DNA of 64,000 nt from Listeria weihenstephanensis (GTDB taxonomy: Bacteria; Bacillota; Bacilli; Lactobacillales; Listeriaceae), in contig NZ_CP011102.1 of assembly GCF_003534205.1 (NCBI RefSeq), positions 2,244,036 to 2,308,035 of the forward strand, in the 5' to 3' direction. Made by a program: the position numbers and the translations under genes. Below the pieces are notes generated by a model. That model saw only the letters and a program-made list of their open reading frames with translations. It had not been told where the DNA came from and made no database searches. This document shows, in pieces, positions 38,266 to 45,744 of the stretch. Each line of letters opens with the position of its first letter. Positions within the stretch are counted from its first letter, which is position 1.

Positions 38266-38676
38266 CTACTTTCTTGCATATTGCGTTCCAGCATTATGTT
38301 CTAACGTTTGATTTGTATGTCCGCTTGCATCACCAACTGGTGTTTCAGATATACTTACGTCAAAATCTGATGTTCTATAGTTAGAATTATTTATATAATT
38401 TCCGAGAGTCACATCTACTTCCTTAAATGTATTTTGCAGTACTGATAAGTCATTATAATTTTTTTGAACAGCATCACCAATCGTGCTATTTATTAATTTA
38501 ATAATTTCTCCAATATATGTGTGCATTCCTGCAACTGCACCACCTTCAAATTGTTCTGAAATTTGCCGATTTAAAGCGATTAATGCTTGTGCTAAGGCAT
38601 CTTCTGCGTCAATAACTTCTAAAAGTGCTTGTCCGATTGGCTCTAAAGTAGCCTCGCCTATTTGAATTTGTCCCAT
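38266..38676 (-). CDS. WXG100-like T7SS protein
   Basis: 136 aa. Two helical halves with an FEGGA turn near residue 44 in the place of WXG, followed by a flexible tail (SETPVGDASGHTNQT). Located directly upstream of the effector. Likely a secreted partner or targeting chaperone for it. Only 2 bp separate it from the next WXG100-like gene. Confidence 0.72.
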   Translation of the reverse strand: MGQIQIGEATLEPIGQALLEVIDAEDALAQALIALNRQISEQFEGGAVAGMHTYIGEIIKLINSTIGDAVQKNYNDLSVLQNTFKEVDVTLGNYINNSNYRTSDFDVSISETPVGDASGHTNQTLEHNAGTQYARK

Positions 38677-38678
38677 CT

Positions 38679-38975
38679 CTAATTCACCATCATTTCAAAA
38701 TGTTGTTTCAATTGATTATCTGCTTCTATCATACTGTCGCAATAACCTAAAAGTAAATCACACATTAATTTCACTGTTTCAATATCAACTTGTGTTCGAA
38801 TAATCATATTGGCAATATTTCCAACAAATACATCTGCACTCGCACCTTCAAAACTATCGCTAGCATTACCTATTGCATTTTTTAGATTACTATTTTTCTC
38901 TTGTACAGCGTTTATTTTCTCAACAATTATTTTGATTTCATTTTCTAAAGCGTCTTTATTGATTTTTATCTTCAT
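38679..38975 (-). CDS. WXG100-like T7SS protein
   Basis: 98 aa, the normal WXG100 length. Helix-turn-helix with SDSFEGASADVF at residues 45-56 in the turn position (FEG replacing WxG). It lies between the coiled-coil protein and the second WXG100-like protein, tightly packed, so the two may form a heterodimer. Confidence 0.75.
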   Translation of the reverse strand: MKIKINKDALENEIKIIVEKINAVQEKNSNLKNAIGNASDSFEGASADVFVGNIANMIIRTQVDIETVKLMCDLLLGYCDSMIEADNQLKQHFEMMVN

Positions 38976-38977
38976 AT

Positions 38978-39403
38978 TTAATATCCTCCTCCACTACCAA
39001 ACATCACATCGCTATATTCCAGTTCTTTTGATAATTGTTCACGCACACATTCATCAATATCTGCATTATTTAATTCTCGCTGCCTTGTTTGCAAATCATT
39101 TATTGCATCCACATAAGTGAGGTATCTAAACTGCGCTAATTGCTCTTCTTTTTCTGAAACTATCTTTTCAATTTGATTCCTTACACTTTCAATAAAGTTA
39201 GAAAATGCGTCTTTCATATTAGATGTCTCAACTCTAATTCTATAAAACATGCCATCTGCTGACCCATGTGCTAATGTATTCCTCCAGTGTTCTGCATTTT
39301 CCATAATAAAAACTTGTTGGTTCGTATTATAGATATTATTTTCTAAGTTTCGCAATTCCACTAAAAGCTCTTTTAATGATTGAATACGCTGATCAAAATT
39401 CAT
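38978..39403 (-). CDS. coiled-coil T7SS-associated protein
   Basis: 141 aa, nearly all helix with a Trp near residue 38 (AEHWRNTLAHGSA) and a flexible GSGGGY tail. Helical hairpin proteins of this kind sit with WXG100 genes in LXG/T7SS operons and act as export partners. No exact family is recognised. Confidence 0.6.
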   Translation of the reverse strand: MNFDQRIQSLKELLVELRNLENNIYNTNQQVFIMENAEHWRNTLAHGSADGMFYRIRVETSNMKDAFSNFIESVRNQIEKIVSEKEEQLAQFRYLTYVDAINDLQTRQRELNNADIDECVREQLSKELEYSDVMFGSGGGY

Positions 39404-39418
39404 AGTTCATTACTCCTT

Positions 39419-39742
39419 TTATTCCTCATCCACAAAAATAGCCATTGACCCTTTTTTTACGTTACTTTCATTTTGCCACTCTATGATGCGTTTATTTATT
39501 TGTTCACTATCTGTGTCGTCGTATCCAAGAAAAATGATATCTGCTATATCTTCTTCATTAACAAATATGACTTCATCGCTCATTAATCCTTCTGGAAATA
39601 AACAGGCTGTATAGTCAAAGTAATATTGTATCCCATTCTTTTCTTTCATCATTCTCTTTCCAATAATCATTACTTTTTTGATTCCTTCTTTTAAGTATAG
39701 TACACTTCCTATTGGTAAAATTTCTGGTCGTTCCATGTGCAT
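39419..39742 (-). CDS. DUF4176-like T7SS-associated protein
   Basis: 107 aa. The N-terminal block LPIGSVLYLKEGIKKVMIIGKRMM and then YDYTACLFPEG-like text (here FDYTACLFPEG) are the DUF4176 hallmarks. These small proteins accompany T7SSb effector genes in Listeria, Staphylococcus and Streptococcus; their mechanism is not settled. It lies 8 bp downstream of the orphan EssC-like gene. Confidence 0.85.
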   Translation of the reverse strand: MHMERPEILPIGSVLYLKEGIKKVMIIGKRMMKEKNGIQYYFDYTACLFPEGLMSDEVIFVNEEDIADIIFLGYDDTDSEQINKRIIEWQNESNVKKGSMAIFVDEE

Positions 39743-39750
39743 TCTCTCCC

Positions 39751-40635
39751 TTAATATTGTATTAATTTTATTTTATTTGCATTGTTATCTTTAATCATGT
39801 ATGCTTCGCCATTTGTTAATACTACTTCTTTAAAGTTTTTGTTAGATACATTAAAGATGTTCTGATCTGTTAATCTTACCGTTACCACCGCTATTGGCAT
39901 GCGTTTTATAATTTTCGAAACATCATCAAATGCACTTTGTAATGAAAAAAGCTCATTTCCAATAACAACAGAGATGGCATGCTTTCCGTTTGCTTGAATT
40001 ATTTCTGCTAATTTTGCTAGCGATGAGCTACTGAGTTGAGCAACTAAGTTCACACATCCATTGATAATCAGTATCTTCTTAGTGAATTGGTTATTAAAGT
40101 CAGTCATATTGAACTGAGCTCCATATTTCTTTTTATCATTAATAAACAGCTCTTTTCTTTTTGTCATAGATTGATGTAGTTTTTCAATCATACTTTCATA
40201 TTCTTCTTTCTCACTTAGAATTGTTACTCCAGCACGAACATCCATTAGAGATGGCATTTCATCGAACAAAATAATCTCTACGTCGTGCTTTATTTTGATA
40301 ATATTATTGATTATTTCCTGTGCCTCTTCCTGCTTTCCTGTCACCAATAAAAGATTTCCTAAATTGTTATCCCAAGCAACACTTTCAACATCTTCATAAT
40401 CCACGCCAATGGGTATTAAGTTTAATGATTGAAGATCATTTTGGACAGATTCTTTTTCAATAAATTCTTGATATGTTAAGATTTCTGGTACCATCGGAAT
40501 TGGCAATGGTCGATTCCCCTTCCAATCAGCATTCATTCTTTCAATCTCTTCTAAAAGATTCTTCATAACCTCGATTTCATTTTCACCTTTTGCGGGCAGC
40601 GCTACTTGAAACATAGTTGGGTTTTCTATTTTCAT
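39751..40635 (-). CDS. orphan EssC C-terminal (third ATPase) domain protein
   Basis: 294 aa from ATG 40635 (GAGGAGG upstream). The segment RPLPIPMVPEILTYQEF ... IPIGVDYEDVESVAWDNNLGNLLLVTGKQEEAQ matches the entry of the last FtsK/SpoIIIE-like domain of EssC, the T7SSb motor. Walker A is degenerate (TGKQEEA) and a Walker B-like strand reads VEIILFDEMPS. No first two ATPase domains, FHA domains or membrane helices are present. In EssC this C-terminal region decides which substrates are exported, so a free copy may act as an adaptor for this cargo. It heads the T7SS module. Confidence 0.72.
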   Translation of the reverse strand: MKIENPTMFQVALPAKGENEIEVMKNLLEEIERMNADWKGNRPLPIPMVPEILTYQEFIEKESVQNDLQSLNLIPIGVDYEDVESVAWDNNLGNLLLVTGKQEEAQEIINNIIKIKHDVEIILFDEMPSLMDVRAGVTILSEKEEYESMIEKLHQSMTKRKELFINDKKKYGAQFNMTDFNNQFTKKILIINGCVNLVAQLSSSSLAKLAEIIQANGKHAISVVIGNELFSLQSAFDDVSKIIKRMPIAVVTVRLTDQNIFNVSNKNFKEVVLTNGEAYMIKDNNANKIKLIQY

Positions 40636-40688
40636 ATGTTTTCCTCCTCGTATAATAACTAGATTTTGAACAACATTCACTTAATTTT

Positions 40689-40799
40689 TTAGCTATATCC
40701 CGATATTTCATTTGTTCTAGAAAACGCAAAAAACGCGCTAAACATCGGAACCGCGATAATCAATATACTAATTGCTATAAGTTGAACTGTCTTCCTCAT
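40689..40799 (-). CDS. 36-aa single-pass membrane peptide
   Basis: ATG 40799 (or 40802) follows GGAGG. The peptide MRKTVQLIAISILIIAVP MFSAFFAF is one transmembrane helix with a short polar tail (SRTNEISGYS). It lies between the mini-EsxA and the EssC-like gene in the same direction. A small T7SS membrane component or a regulator peptide are both possible. Confidence 0.55.
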   Translation of the reverse strand: MRKTVQLIAISILIIAVPMFSAFFAFSRTNEISGYS

Positions 40800-40907
40800 C
40801 ATATTCCTCCATATTTTAATCACTCATTTTTGAATCCCCTACCATGCAAAAATCAATAATTAAAAGGGTCACGCCTGACGGATATGCCAAGCATGACATG
40901 GAATGTT

Positions 40908-41024
40908 TTATTGGAATCCCATTTTCCCTGCGATTTGTTGATCTGTTTCTTCAACAATTTGCGCGACATCGCGTAATTGTCCGCCGATTAGTTCATCTGG
41001 TGATAACCGAACGACTCTTGCCAT
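40908..41024 (-). pseudogene. internally deleted EsxA-like WXG100 gene
   Basis: A 38-aa ORF. Its start (MARVVRLSPDEL) looks like the N-terminus of EsxA/YukE, and its end (LRDVAQIVEETDQQIAGKM) looks like the C-terminus (compare the TANTLESTDQDIANQ type end), while the WXG middle is absent. An in-frame internal deletion fits. TGGAG RBS and a near-consensus promoter are upstream, so it may still be translated. Confidence 0.55.
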
Positions 41025-41055
41025 ATCACTCCACTCTTCCATATATTGTAATTTA

Positions 41056-41084
41056 ATTATATGATGCTTTACACTCATTTTCAA
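41056..41084 (-). promoter_or_regulatory. promoter of the T7SS module
   Basis: TTGAAA (41079-41084), 17 bp, TATAAT (41056-41061) on the minus strand, about 32 nt upstream of the mini-EsxA start. It should drive the whole leftward run to 34593. Confidence 0.8.
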
Positions 41085-41144
41085 TGTAATTCACAATTAA
41101 GTCACATTATTCCCATAATGAACACAAAAATGCTGAATAGAGTA

Positions 41145-41302
41145 TAAAAAAACCACAAAACATTTGTGGTTCCATCTGCTTTAGAATGTACCCCGCCATG
41201 CATTCTAATATTAGTCATAATGGTGAATCACTAATGAAATTGAAAGTTCCTTTTCAATTAGGATGAATATTGAGTTTCCTAGTGATTCAGCCATTACTAG
41301 AG
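41145..41302 (-). ncRNA. candidate structured small RNA, about 155 nt
   Basis: A promoter TTGATT (41332-41337), 17 bp, TATATA (41309-41314) on the minus strand predicts a start near 41302. The transcript ends at a perfect terminator, AACCACAAA / TTTGTGGTT (41151-41171) followed by T5. Between them are three hairpins: TAGAATG/CATTCTA, a 16-bp outer stem (41219-41234 with 41281-41297 region) and an inner AATTGAAA/TTTTCAATT stem. A 27-codon ORF (ATG 41294 to 41211) fits inside but has no RBS. No known RNA family is recognised. Confidence 0.6.
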
Positions 41303-41458
41303 TTCGCGTATATAATTTGTATCTATAATATAATCAAAAAGCCTCTTTTTTGAACTCCTACTATTTAGTATACGCATTTTTTCATGTATGAAAACACTAT
41401 AATATTGTATATAAAAACGGCTAAACTAAATCAATAAATAGCACGATGAACAAAATAT

Positions 41459-41489
41459 TGTATATAATATACATCTAATTAGCTATAAT
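41459..41489 (+). promoter_or_regulatory. peptide promoter with palindromic regulator box
   Basis: A perfect palindrome TGTATAT-A-ATATACA (41459-41473) lies where the -35 should be for the TATAAT at 41484-41489. This is the geometry of PlcR/Rgg-type activated promoters. A second partial copy (AATATTGTATATA) lies 53 bp upstream at 41401-41413. Confidence 0.6.
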
Positions 41490-41522
41490 ATATTTAGAAT
41501 GAACAAGTAGGAGGTGAGAGTC

Positions 41523-41558
41523 ATGTTTTTTAATATCTTTACTTGGTGGGGAATGTAA
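41523..41558 (+). CDS. 11-aa candidate signalling peptide MFFNIFTWWGM
   Basis: The ORF reads MFFNIFTWWGM and stops. AGGAGGTGA (41509-41517), a full-length Shine-Dalgarno sequence, is 5 nt upstream of ATG. Its own promoter and palindrome precede it, and a bidirectional terminator follows. It is convergent with the PlcR-like regulator gene. The adjacent Trp pair recalls the WW motif of streptococcal ComS/XIP pheromones, and the leaderless size recalls the RopB-linked SIP peptide. Too short for homology searching, so the role is inferred from context. Confidence 0.7.
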   Translation: MFFNIFTWWGM

Positions 41559-41561
41559 TAC

Positions 41562-41600
41562 AAAATCTCGTATAGTTTTATAACTATTACGAGATTTTTT
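41562..41600. terminator. bidirectional terminator between peptide and PlcR-like gene
   Basis: AAAATCTCGTA / TACGAGATTTT with inner TAGTT/AACTA and T-runs on both sides. It ends the peptide mRNA on one strand and covers the stop codon of the regulator on the other. Confidence 0.85.
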
Positions 41601-42486
41601 AAGATAAATCAATATTATGCTTTCTTGCATATGCATATAAATCCTGATAGTTGTCTAACTGTCGAATTAATAATGCATACTCCATAGCACGTTTCATTTC
41701 ACTTAATCCAAAATTCGGATCAATCATAAGTTTATGCGTTGCTAACCCTTGCATAAAAATAAAATTCGGTATAAATCTAGATTTATCAAGCTTAAGCGCT
41801 GCCTTTTCGCCAATAGTTGCATAATCTAGTAACTCGAACCAGTCCTCTTGTATGTAGGACAACATAACCAAGCCATTGACCAGTAGTACAAAAGCATATG
41901 TATCTTGCAAATAGCTATCTCTTTTCTTGATCCATTTAAGTGCCTTTTTGGCTAATTCTATATTTTTTGTTGTTTGCTTCATGCTTAAAAGTAAATTTAT
42001 AAGTAAGCATTCTTCTCTTGTAAAATACGCATCCTTTTTAAACGTTTTAAGGAGCGACTTCTCTGCCAAACTATAAGCTCTATCGACATCCTTGTAGGTA
42101 TACAAGAGAATAACTACTCTTATTCGATCAATAAATTGTTGCTCCGAAGCTAATAACTGCGGATAAAGTTCCGCAGAATCAATTAAAGACAGAACGGATT
42201 CACAAGCATCTAAATCATAGGCTTCGGCATATTTTTCTAATTGTGTTTTCTGCTGTACATAAAATGCATTTCTCTTTAATTCAGCATTGCGAATCATAAC
42301 ATCAATACTTTCACCTAGTCGACCAGCAAGAGCTCTTAAAAGTTCAAATGACGGTGATGTTGTGTTTTTTTCAATATTCCTAATCGTATTAATATGGCAT
42401 ATGTCTTTACATAATTCTGTTTGCGAATACCCCTTATCTTCGCGTATTTCCTTAATCACTGAGCCTAATTTAAAGTCTATGTCCAT
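41599..42486 (-). CDS. PlcR-like peptide-binding transcriptional regulator
   Basis: 295 aa from ATG 42486 (GGGAGG upstream; the earlier TTG overlaps the RBS and is rejected). XRE HTH at residues 6-60 (LGSVIKEIREDKGYSQTELCKDICHINTIRNIEKN), then an all-helical C-terminal region with TPR-like pairs (AYSLAEKSLLKTFKKDAYFTREECLLINLLL). This is the RRNPP architecture of PlcR, in which imported peptides bind the TPR domain and switch DNA binding. A tiny candidate peptide gene faces it tail to tail. It may control the T7SS module and the small RNA. Confidence 0.85.
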   Translation of the reverse strand: MDIDFKLGSVIKEIREDKGYSQTELCKDICHINTIRNIEKNTTSPSFELLRALAGRLGESIDVMIRNAELKRNAFYVQQKTQLEKYAEAYDLDACESVLSLIDSAELYPQLLASEQQFIDRIRVVILLYTYKDVDRAYSLAEKSLLKTFKKDAYFTREECLLINLLLSMKQTTKNIELAKKALKWIKKRDSYLQDTYAFVLLVNGLVMLSYIQEDWFELLDYATIGEKAALKLDKSRFIPNFIFMQGLATHKLMIDPNFGLSEMKRAMEYALLIRQLDNYQDLYAYARKHNIDLS

Positions 42487-42680
42487 GTTCTTACCTCCCA
42501 ACTGAAATAAATTATTCCCCTATATAAAACACTCAATAAATTCTCTACTATAGAATATCAAAAAAATAGTCTACACGACGATATTATTATTACTCTAATG
42601 TTTTTTTCACCATTACACAATATGTGCTGTACTAGATATATTGTAAAATTTTATCATATGTATCATCTTTTTTCACAAAA

Positions 42681-42700
42681 GGTGAATATAGTCACACCTT
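42681..42700. promoter_or_regulatory. inverted repeat AAGGTG-N10-CACCTT with shared 12-mer
   Basis: AAGGTGAATATAGTCACACCTT-like repeat (from 42679) upstream of the PlcR-like gene. The 12-mer GGTGAATATAGT (42681-42692) recurs in inverted orientation at 58446-58457 upstream of the second regulator/peptide pair. Confidence 0.4.
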
Positions 42701-42731
42701 AACACTACTATATTTGAGTATAATAAATAGA

Positions 42732-42768
42732 AATCCTGTCTATTGAGTACATTCCAAGACAGGATTAA
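42732..42768 (-). terminator. terminator of 89-aa gene
   Basis: Arms AATCCTGTCT / AGACAGGATT (42732-42768) immediately downstream of the 42778-43047 gene. The T-run is weak. Confidence 0.55.
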
Positions 42769-42777
42769 AATTATTTA

Positions 42778-43047
42778 TTATAGTTGCTGATCGTTTTGTA
42801 GAAAAAGCATCGCATCTTTAAATGCCCTTTCATAAATAACTGCAAATGCTTTTGCTTCATACTTAAAAATTTCATCCAGACATTCCTTAGCTTCTGTACT
42901 TTCCAACATGCCATCTAACCTATCACGTACATCAAACTGCTCTTTACTCAACCGACTGAAATCTAGCGTTACATCCGTTTCATTTAATATTTGTTCAACA
43001 CGTGAACAACAAAAATTTGTGAAATCAAGTTGAAATGTCGTTTCCAT
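42778..43047 (-). CDS. hypothetical protein
   Basis: An 89-aa acidic helical protein with a strong AGGAGG RBS. A CC pair near residue 13 is notable. It is divergent from two RHH genes. No family recognised. Confidence 0.6.
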   Translation of the reverse strand: METTFQLDFTNFCCSRVEQILNETDVTLDFSRLSKEQFDVRDRLDGMLESTEAKECLDEIFKYEAKAFAVIYERAFKDAMLFLQNDQQL

Positions 43048-43111
43048 ATCCTCTTCCTCCTGTCATTGTCTATCCTCACCATCTTAAAGTTTAATTATCC
43101 GCACCTATTAT

Positions 43112-43135
43112 GATATCATTTTTGATACCATTTTT
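43112..43135. promoter_or_regulatory. tandem 12-bp repeats, likely RHH operator
   Basis: GATATCATTTTT directly followed by GATACCATTTTT (11 of 12 identical). It lies in the divergent promoter region upstream of two ribbon-helix-helix genes. One-turn-spaced direct repeats are typical RHH binding sites. Confidence 0.55.
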
Positions 43136-43187
43136 CAATCATATTTTAAATATCAAATATTAGTTATAATTATGGTAGGTGATTAAT

Positions 43188-43370
43188 ATGACGGATAAAA
43201 TACCATTGAAACCAAAGCAGGACGACATTCAAACATTTAGTGTAAGAGCTGAGAAAAAACTCATTGAACAGTTAGATAAACTAAGCTCTGAGACTGGGCA
43301 TTCGCGCAATAAGTTAATCATCCAAGCTTTAACTCACTTTGTAGAACACGTTGAAATCGTTAAAAAATAG
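43188..43370 (+). CDS. ribbon-helix-helix protein (copy 1)
   Basis: 60 aa from ATG 43188 (AGGTG upstream). TFSVRAEKKLIEQLDKLSSETGHSRNKLIIQALTHFVEH is a CopG/MetJ-type RHH DNA-binding fold. It may be an autorepressor acting on the tandem repeats upstream. The second copy follows at 24 bp. Confidence 0.85.
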   Translation: MTDKIPLKPKQDDIQTFSVRAEKKLIEQLDKLSSETGHSRNKLIIQALTHFVEHVEIVKK

Positions 43371-43393
43371 AACTATGTAGTTAGGTGATGAGT

Positions 43394-43585
43394 ATGGCTA
43401 AAAATGATAAAATCCCGCTCGAGAAAAAAGACGATACAATTTATACATTCAGCGTCCGTGCTGAGAAACAACTGATTGAGCAGATCGACAAACTAAGTAA
43501 TGAGACTGGCTATTCCAGAAACAACCTAATTGTCAAAGCATTGGAATATTATGTTTCACATGTTGAGATTGTAGAGAAGAAATAA
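43394..43585 (+). CDS. ribbon-helix-helix protein (copy 2)
   Basis: 63 aa from ATG 43394. YTFSVRAEKQLIEQIDKLSNETGYSRNNLIVKALEYYVSHVEIVEK is clearly a paralog of the previous gene. No toxin gene accompanies the pair, so plasmid- or element-style regulation is more likely than a TA system. A strong terminator follows. Confidence 0.85.
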   Translation: MAKNDKIPLEKKDDTIYTFSVRAEKQLIEQIDKLSNETGYSRNNLIVKALEYYVSHVEIVEKK

Positions 43586-43619
43586 CTAGTAAGCTCTCAG
43601 ATCTAAAAATGAATACAGA

Positions 43620-43668
43620 AAAAGCCGTATCGGGTGCTGATTAATAAATCGCACCCGATACGGCTTTT
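43620..43668 (+). terminator. strong terminator after RHH genes
   Basis: 18-bp arms AAAAGCCGTATCGGGTGC and complement followed by TTGTTAT. Confidence 0.85.
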
Positions 43669-43690
43669 GTTATATTATGCTGTTCAAAAA

Positions 43691-43727
43691 AACTCTATCA
43701 AGCTAGCTAGCATCGCTTGATAGAGTT
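43691..43727. repeat. second hairpin AACTCTATCAAGC
   Basis: 13-bp perfect arms (43691-43703, 43715-43727) with loop TAGCTAGCATC. It may be a backup terminator for either strand; the region 43728-43839 shows nothing else. Confidence 0.5.
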
Positions 43728-43839
43728 CTCAAAAGGAGTGCATTTCTGCACCTAATCTTATTATATATGTCATACAGCTCTAGAGGCAAACTTTTAACAA
43801 GTTCAAGATTAGACCTAAATTATTAGTTCAACCTGTTTC

Positions 43840-44271
43840 TCATAAAATATTTCTAATAGCTGATTCTAATAATTCATTCAATGAACTAAATTGATTAATG
43901 ATATCTCCACTTGGTTTATCAAGTTCTAAGAAAATGTTTTTCGTAATACTATAACAATACCAAGAAATATTGGAATCCCCAAAAAATACGTAATTATCTT
44001 CCCAGACGTTCTCATTCCATATCTCGTTTGCAGCAATGAATCCATTATTAGTATCAGTCATATTGGCATTATAGATAACAAGTCCATCATAATCCAGACC
44101 GTTTCTTATTTTAAGGAAATCCGCATAATCAGGAAACCAAACATCACTAATTTTATCATCGTTAGTTCGTCTTTTTAACTCCAAAATTTCAGTTTCTGTT
44201 GCAGGCGCATCAGGCTCTTCATCAAAAGATTTTTGTTCCTCAGCAAGCTGTCTTAATAAATCTACAAGCAT
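43840..44271 (-). CDS. SMI1/KNR4 (SUKH, YrhA-type) immunity protein
   Basis: 143 aa. The pattern WFPDYADFLKIRNGLDYDGLVIYNAN ... YVFFGDSNISWYCYSI fits the SUKH fold, the commonest immunity fold of polymorphic toxins. It starts 12 bp after the LXG-HNH toxin, so it is the likely cognate antidote to that nuclease. Confidence 0.85.
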   Translation of the reverse strand: MLVDLLRQLAEEQKSFDEEPDAPATETEILELKRRTNDDKISDVWFPDYADFLKIRNGLDYDGLVIYNANMTDTNNGFIAANEIWNENVWEDNYVFFGDSNISWYCYSITKNIFLELDKPSGDIINQFSSLNELLESAIRNIL

Positions 44272-44283
44272 GTCTAGTCCTCC

Positions 44284-45744
44284 TTATTTTTTAGGATAAA
44301 TTGAGCCATCTGGTATTGGCCATTCTAGTTTCACGGTCTCTCCTACGTTTAAATCTTTCGTTAACGTCTTTTGGGTATTAGTAAGCACTTTATGAAACGG
44401 ATCATTTTTAATTAATACCAGGTTTTTAAAATCATTTGTTCCTCCATCGTCTAACGGTAGTTTATGATGCACTTGATATCCTGTTGGAACCTTACCAGCT
44501 TCCATCTTCTTAATATCTTGAGCTGATAGTCCAACTTTTTCAAAAGTTGCAACCAATCCGTTATCAGCAGCCAAAGATTTTAAGAATTTTTTTCTAATCC
44601 CATTATCAAAATCTTTTCGCAGATTGTTAAATTCAACTCTATCTCGCTTAGTGTAATTGACTGGTTGCTCATACACATCTGGTAATCTCACTTCTTGTTT
44701 TTTTAATGTTCCAATGTGTTCTTTACCTTTGTTCACTTTATAAACATCATTATTCTTTAAATTAGCTTCAATATTTTCTAAATTAGATTTTTTATAGACT
44801 CTCCCACGACCTCTAATCGCGACCATTCCCGATGCAATCCCCGCAAGTACCGAGAAACTCTGCATACTCGTTAAATTATTTCCAGAAATCGGATCGTATC
44901 CCTCTAGTGCACCTTTAATTCGCTCTGCATCAAAATCGGAATTCTCATCGCGCGGAACTTTAATTGTACCATCATTAATTCCTTTATTATAGGCAATTGT
45001 TGCTTCTGCTGCCTCGGCATCTGTCTTCCCGTTTTTCGTAAGTACCCAATAGCTACCTTGTAATGTTTTTTCATACTTTGCGTAGGGGTCTTTTTCTTTT
45101 GCTGGTGTTAAACCTTCTAGCCAACCCATGCTCATATTTTTAGTATTAAAGGTGTGACTCACTGTGTTGAATGCTTTACTACTCTGAATTTCCGTTAGTC
45201 CTTGTTTCACTTGGTGTAGCTTTGCCGCAACATCATACATCACATTTTGATGGCTTGAATCAAATTCTAAATAACGTTCAATAATTTGCATTTCCTGCTG
45301 TAATTGCCCCATTGCTGTTTGCATCCCTAACTGCATCCCGATTTGTTGCCCTAGCGAGGAACCGCCTGCCATCGATTTCATTTTGACTAGCAAGTCTTCA
45401 TATCGATTTTGACACTTCCTTATATCTCCTTGGAGCGCCTGTAATTCATCGGAATCAATTCGTGCATTCATAGATGGGTCAACTTGATCGTGAAAATCCG
45501 TCGTGTATTTTTTAAGGATCTCTTCGGCATCCGTCATACATGCCTTGGTGGTGTCCACAATCGGATAATGCACCGTTTGATAGTACTTCTTCGCGCTGTC
45601 TGCGATTTCACCTTTTATTTCATCATCCGCTATAATCTTCGCGACTGCTTTTCGATAATTCGTCAGCGCTTCCTTCAATTTTTGCGACTCTCGTAAAAAC
45701 TGCTCCACAAAATAACGTACTTCGCCAATATCAATGCGTGGCAT
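44284..45744 (-). CDS. LXG polymorphic toxin with C-terminal HNH nuclease
   Basis: 486 aa from ATG 45744 (GAGG 9 nt upstream; overlaps the previous gene). An LXG helical N-terminus (RIDIGEVRYFVEQFLRESQKLKEALTNYRKAVAKI) leads to a pretoxin linker with DPYAKYEKTLQG. The end (GYQVHHKLPLDDGGTND, NLVLIKNDPFHKVLT) is an HNH nuclease with paired His. LXG proteins leave the cell by T7SSb and kill competitors. Preceded by two targeting factors, followed by SUKH immunity. Confidence 0.92.
   Translation of the reverse strand: MPRIDIGEVRYFVEQFLRESQKLKEALTNYRKAVAKIIADDEIKGEIADSAKKYYQTVHYPIVDTTKACMTDAEEILKKYTTDFHDQVDPSMNARIDSDELQALQGDIRKCQNRYEDLLVKMKSMAGGSSLGQQIGMQLGMQTAMGQLQQEMQIIERYLEFDSSHQNVMYDVAAKLHQVKQGLTEIQSSKAFNTVSHTFNTKNMSMGWLEGLTPAKEKDPYAKYEKTLQGSYWVLTKNGKTDAEAAEATIAYNKGINDGTIKVPRDENSDFDAERIKGALEGYDPISGNNLTSMQSFSVLAGIASGMVAIRGRGRVYKKSNLENIEANLKNNDVYKVNKGKEHIGTLKKQEVRLPDVYEQPVNYTKRDRVEFNNLRKDFDNGIRKKFLKSLAADNGLVATFEKVGLSAQDIKKMEAGKVPTGYQVHHKLPLDDGGTNDFKNLVLIKNDPFHKVLTNTQKTLTKDLNVGETVKLEWPIPDGSIYPKK

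Noticed and set aside
41211-41294. 27-codon ORF inside the RNA candidate as a peptide gene
   Set aside because: No RBS and the sequence is part of nested hairpins; kept only as an alternative within the RNA finding.
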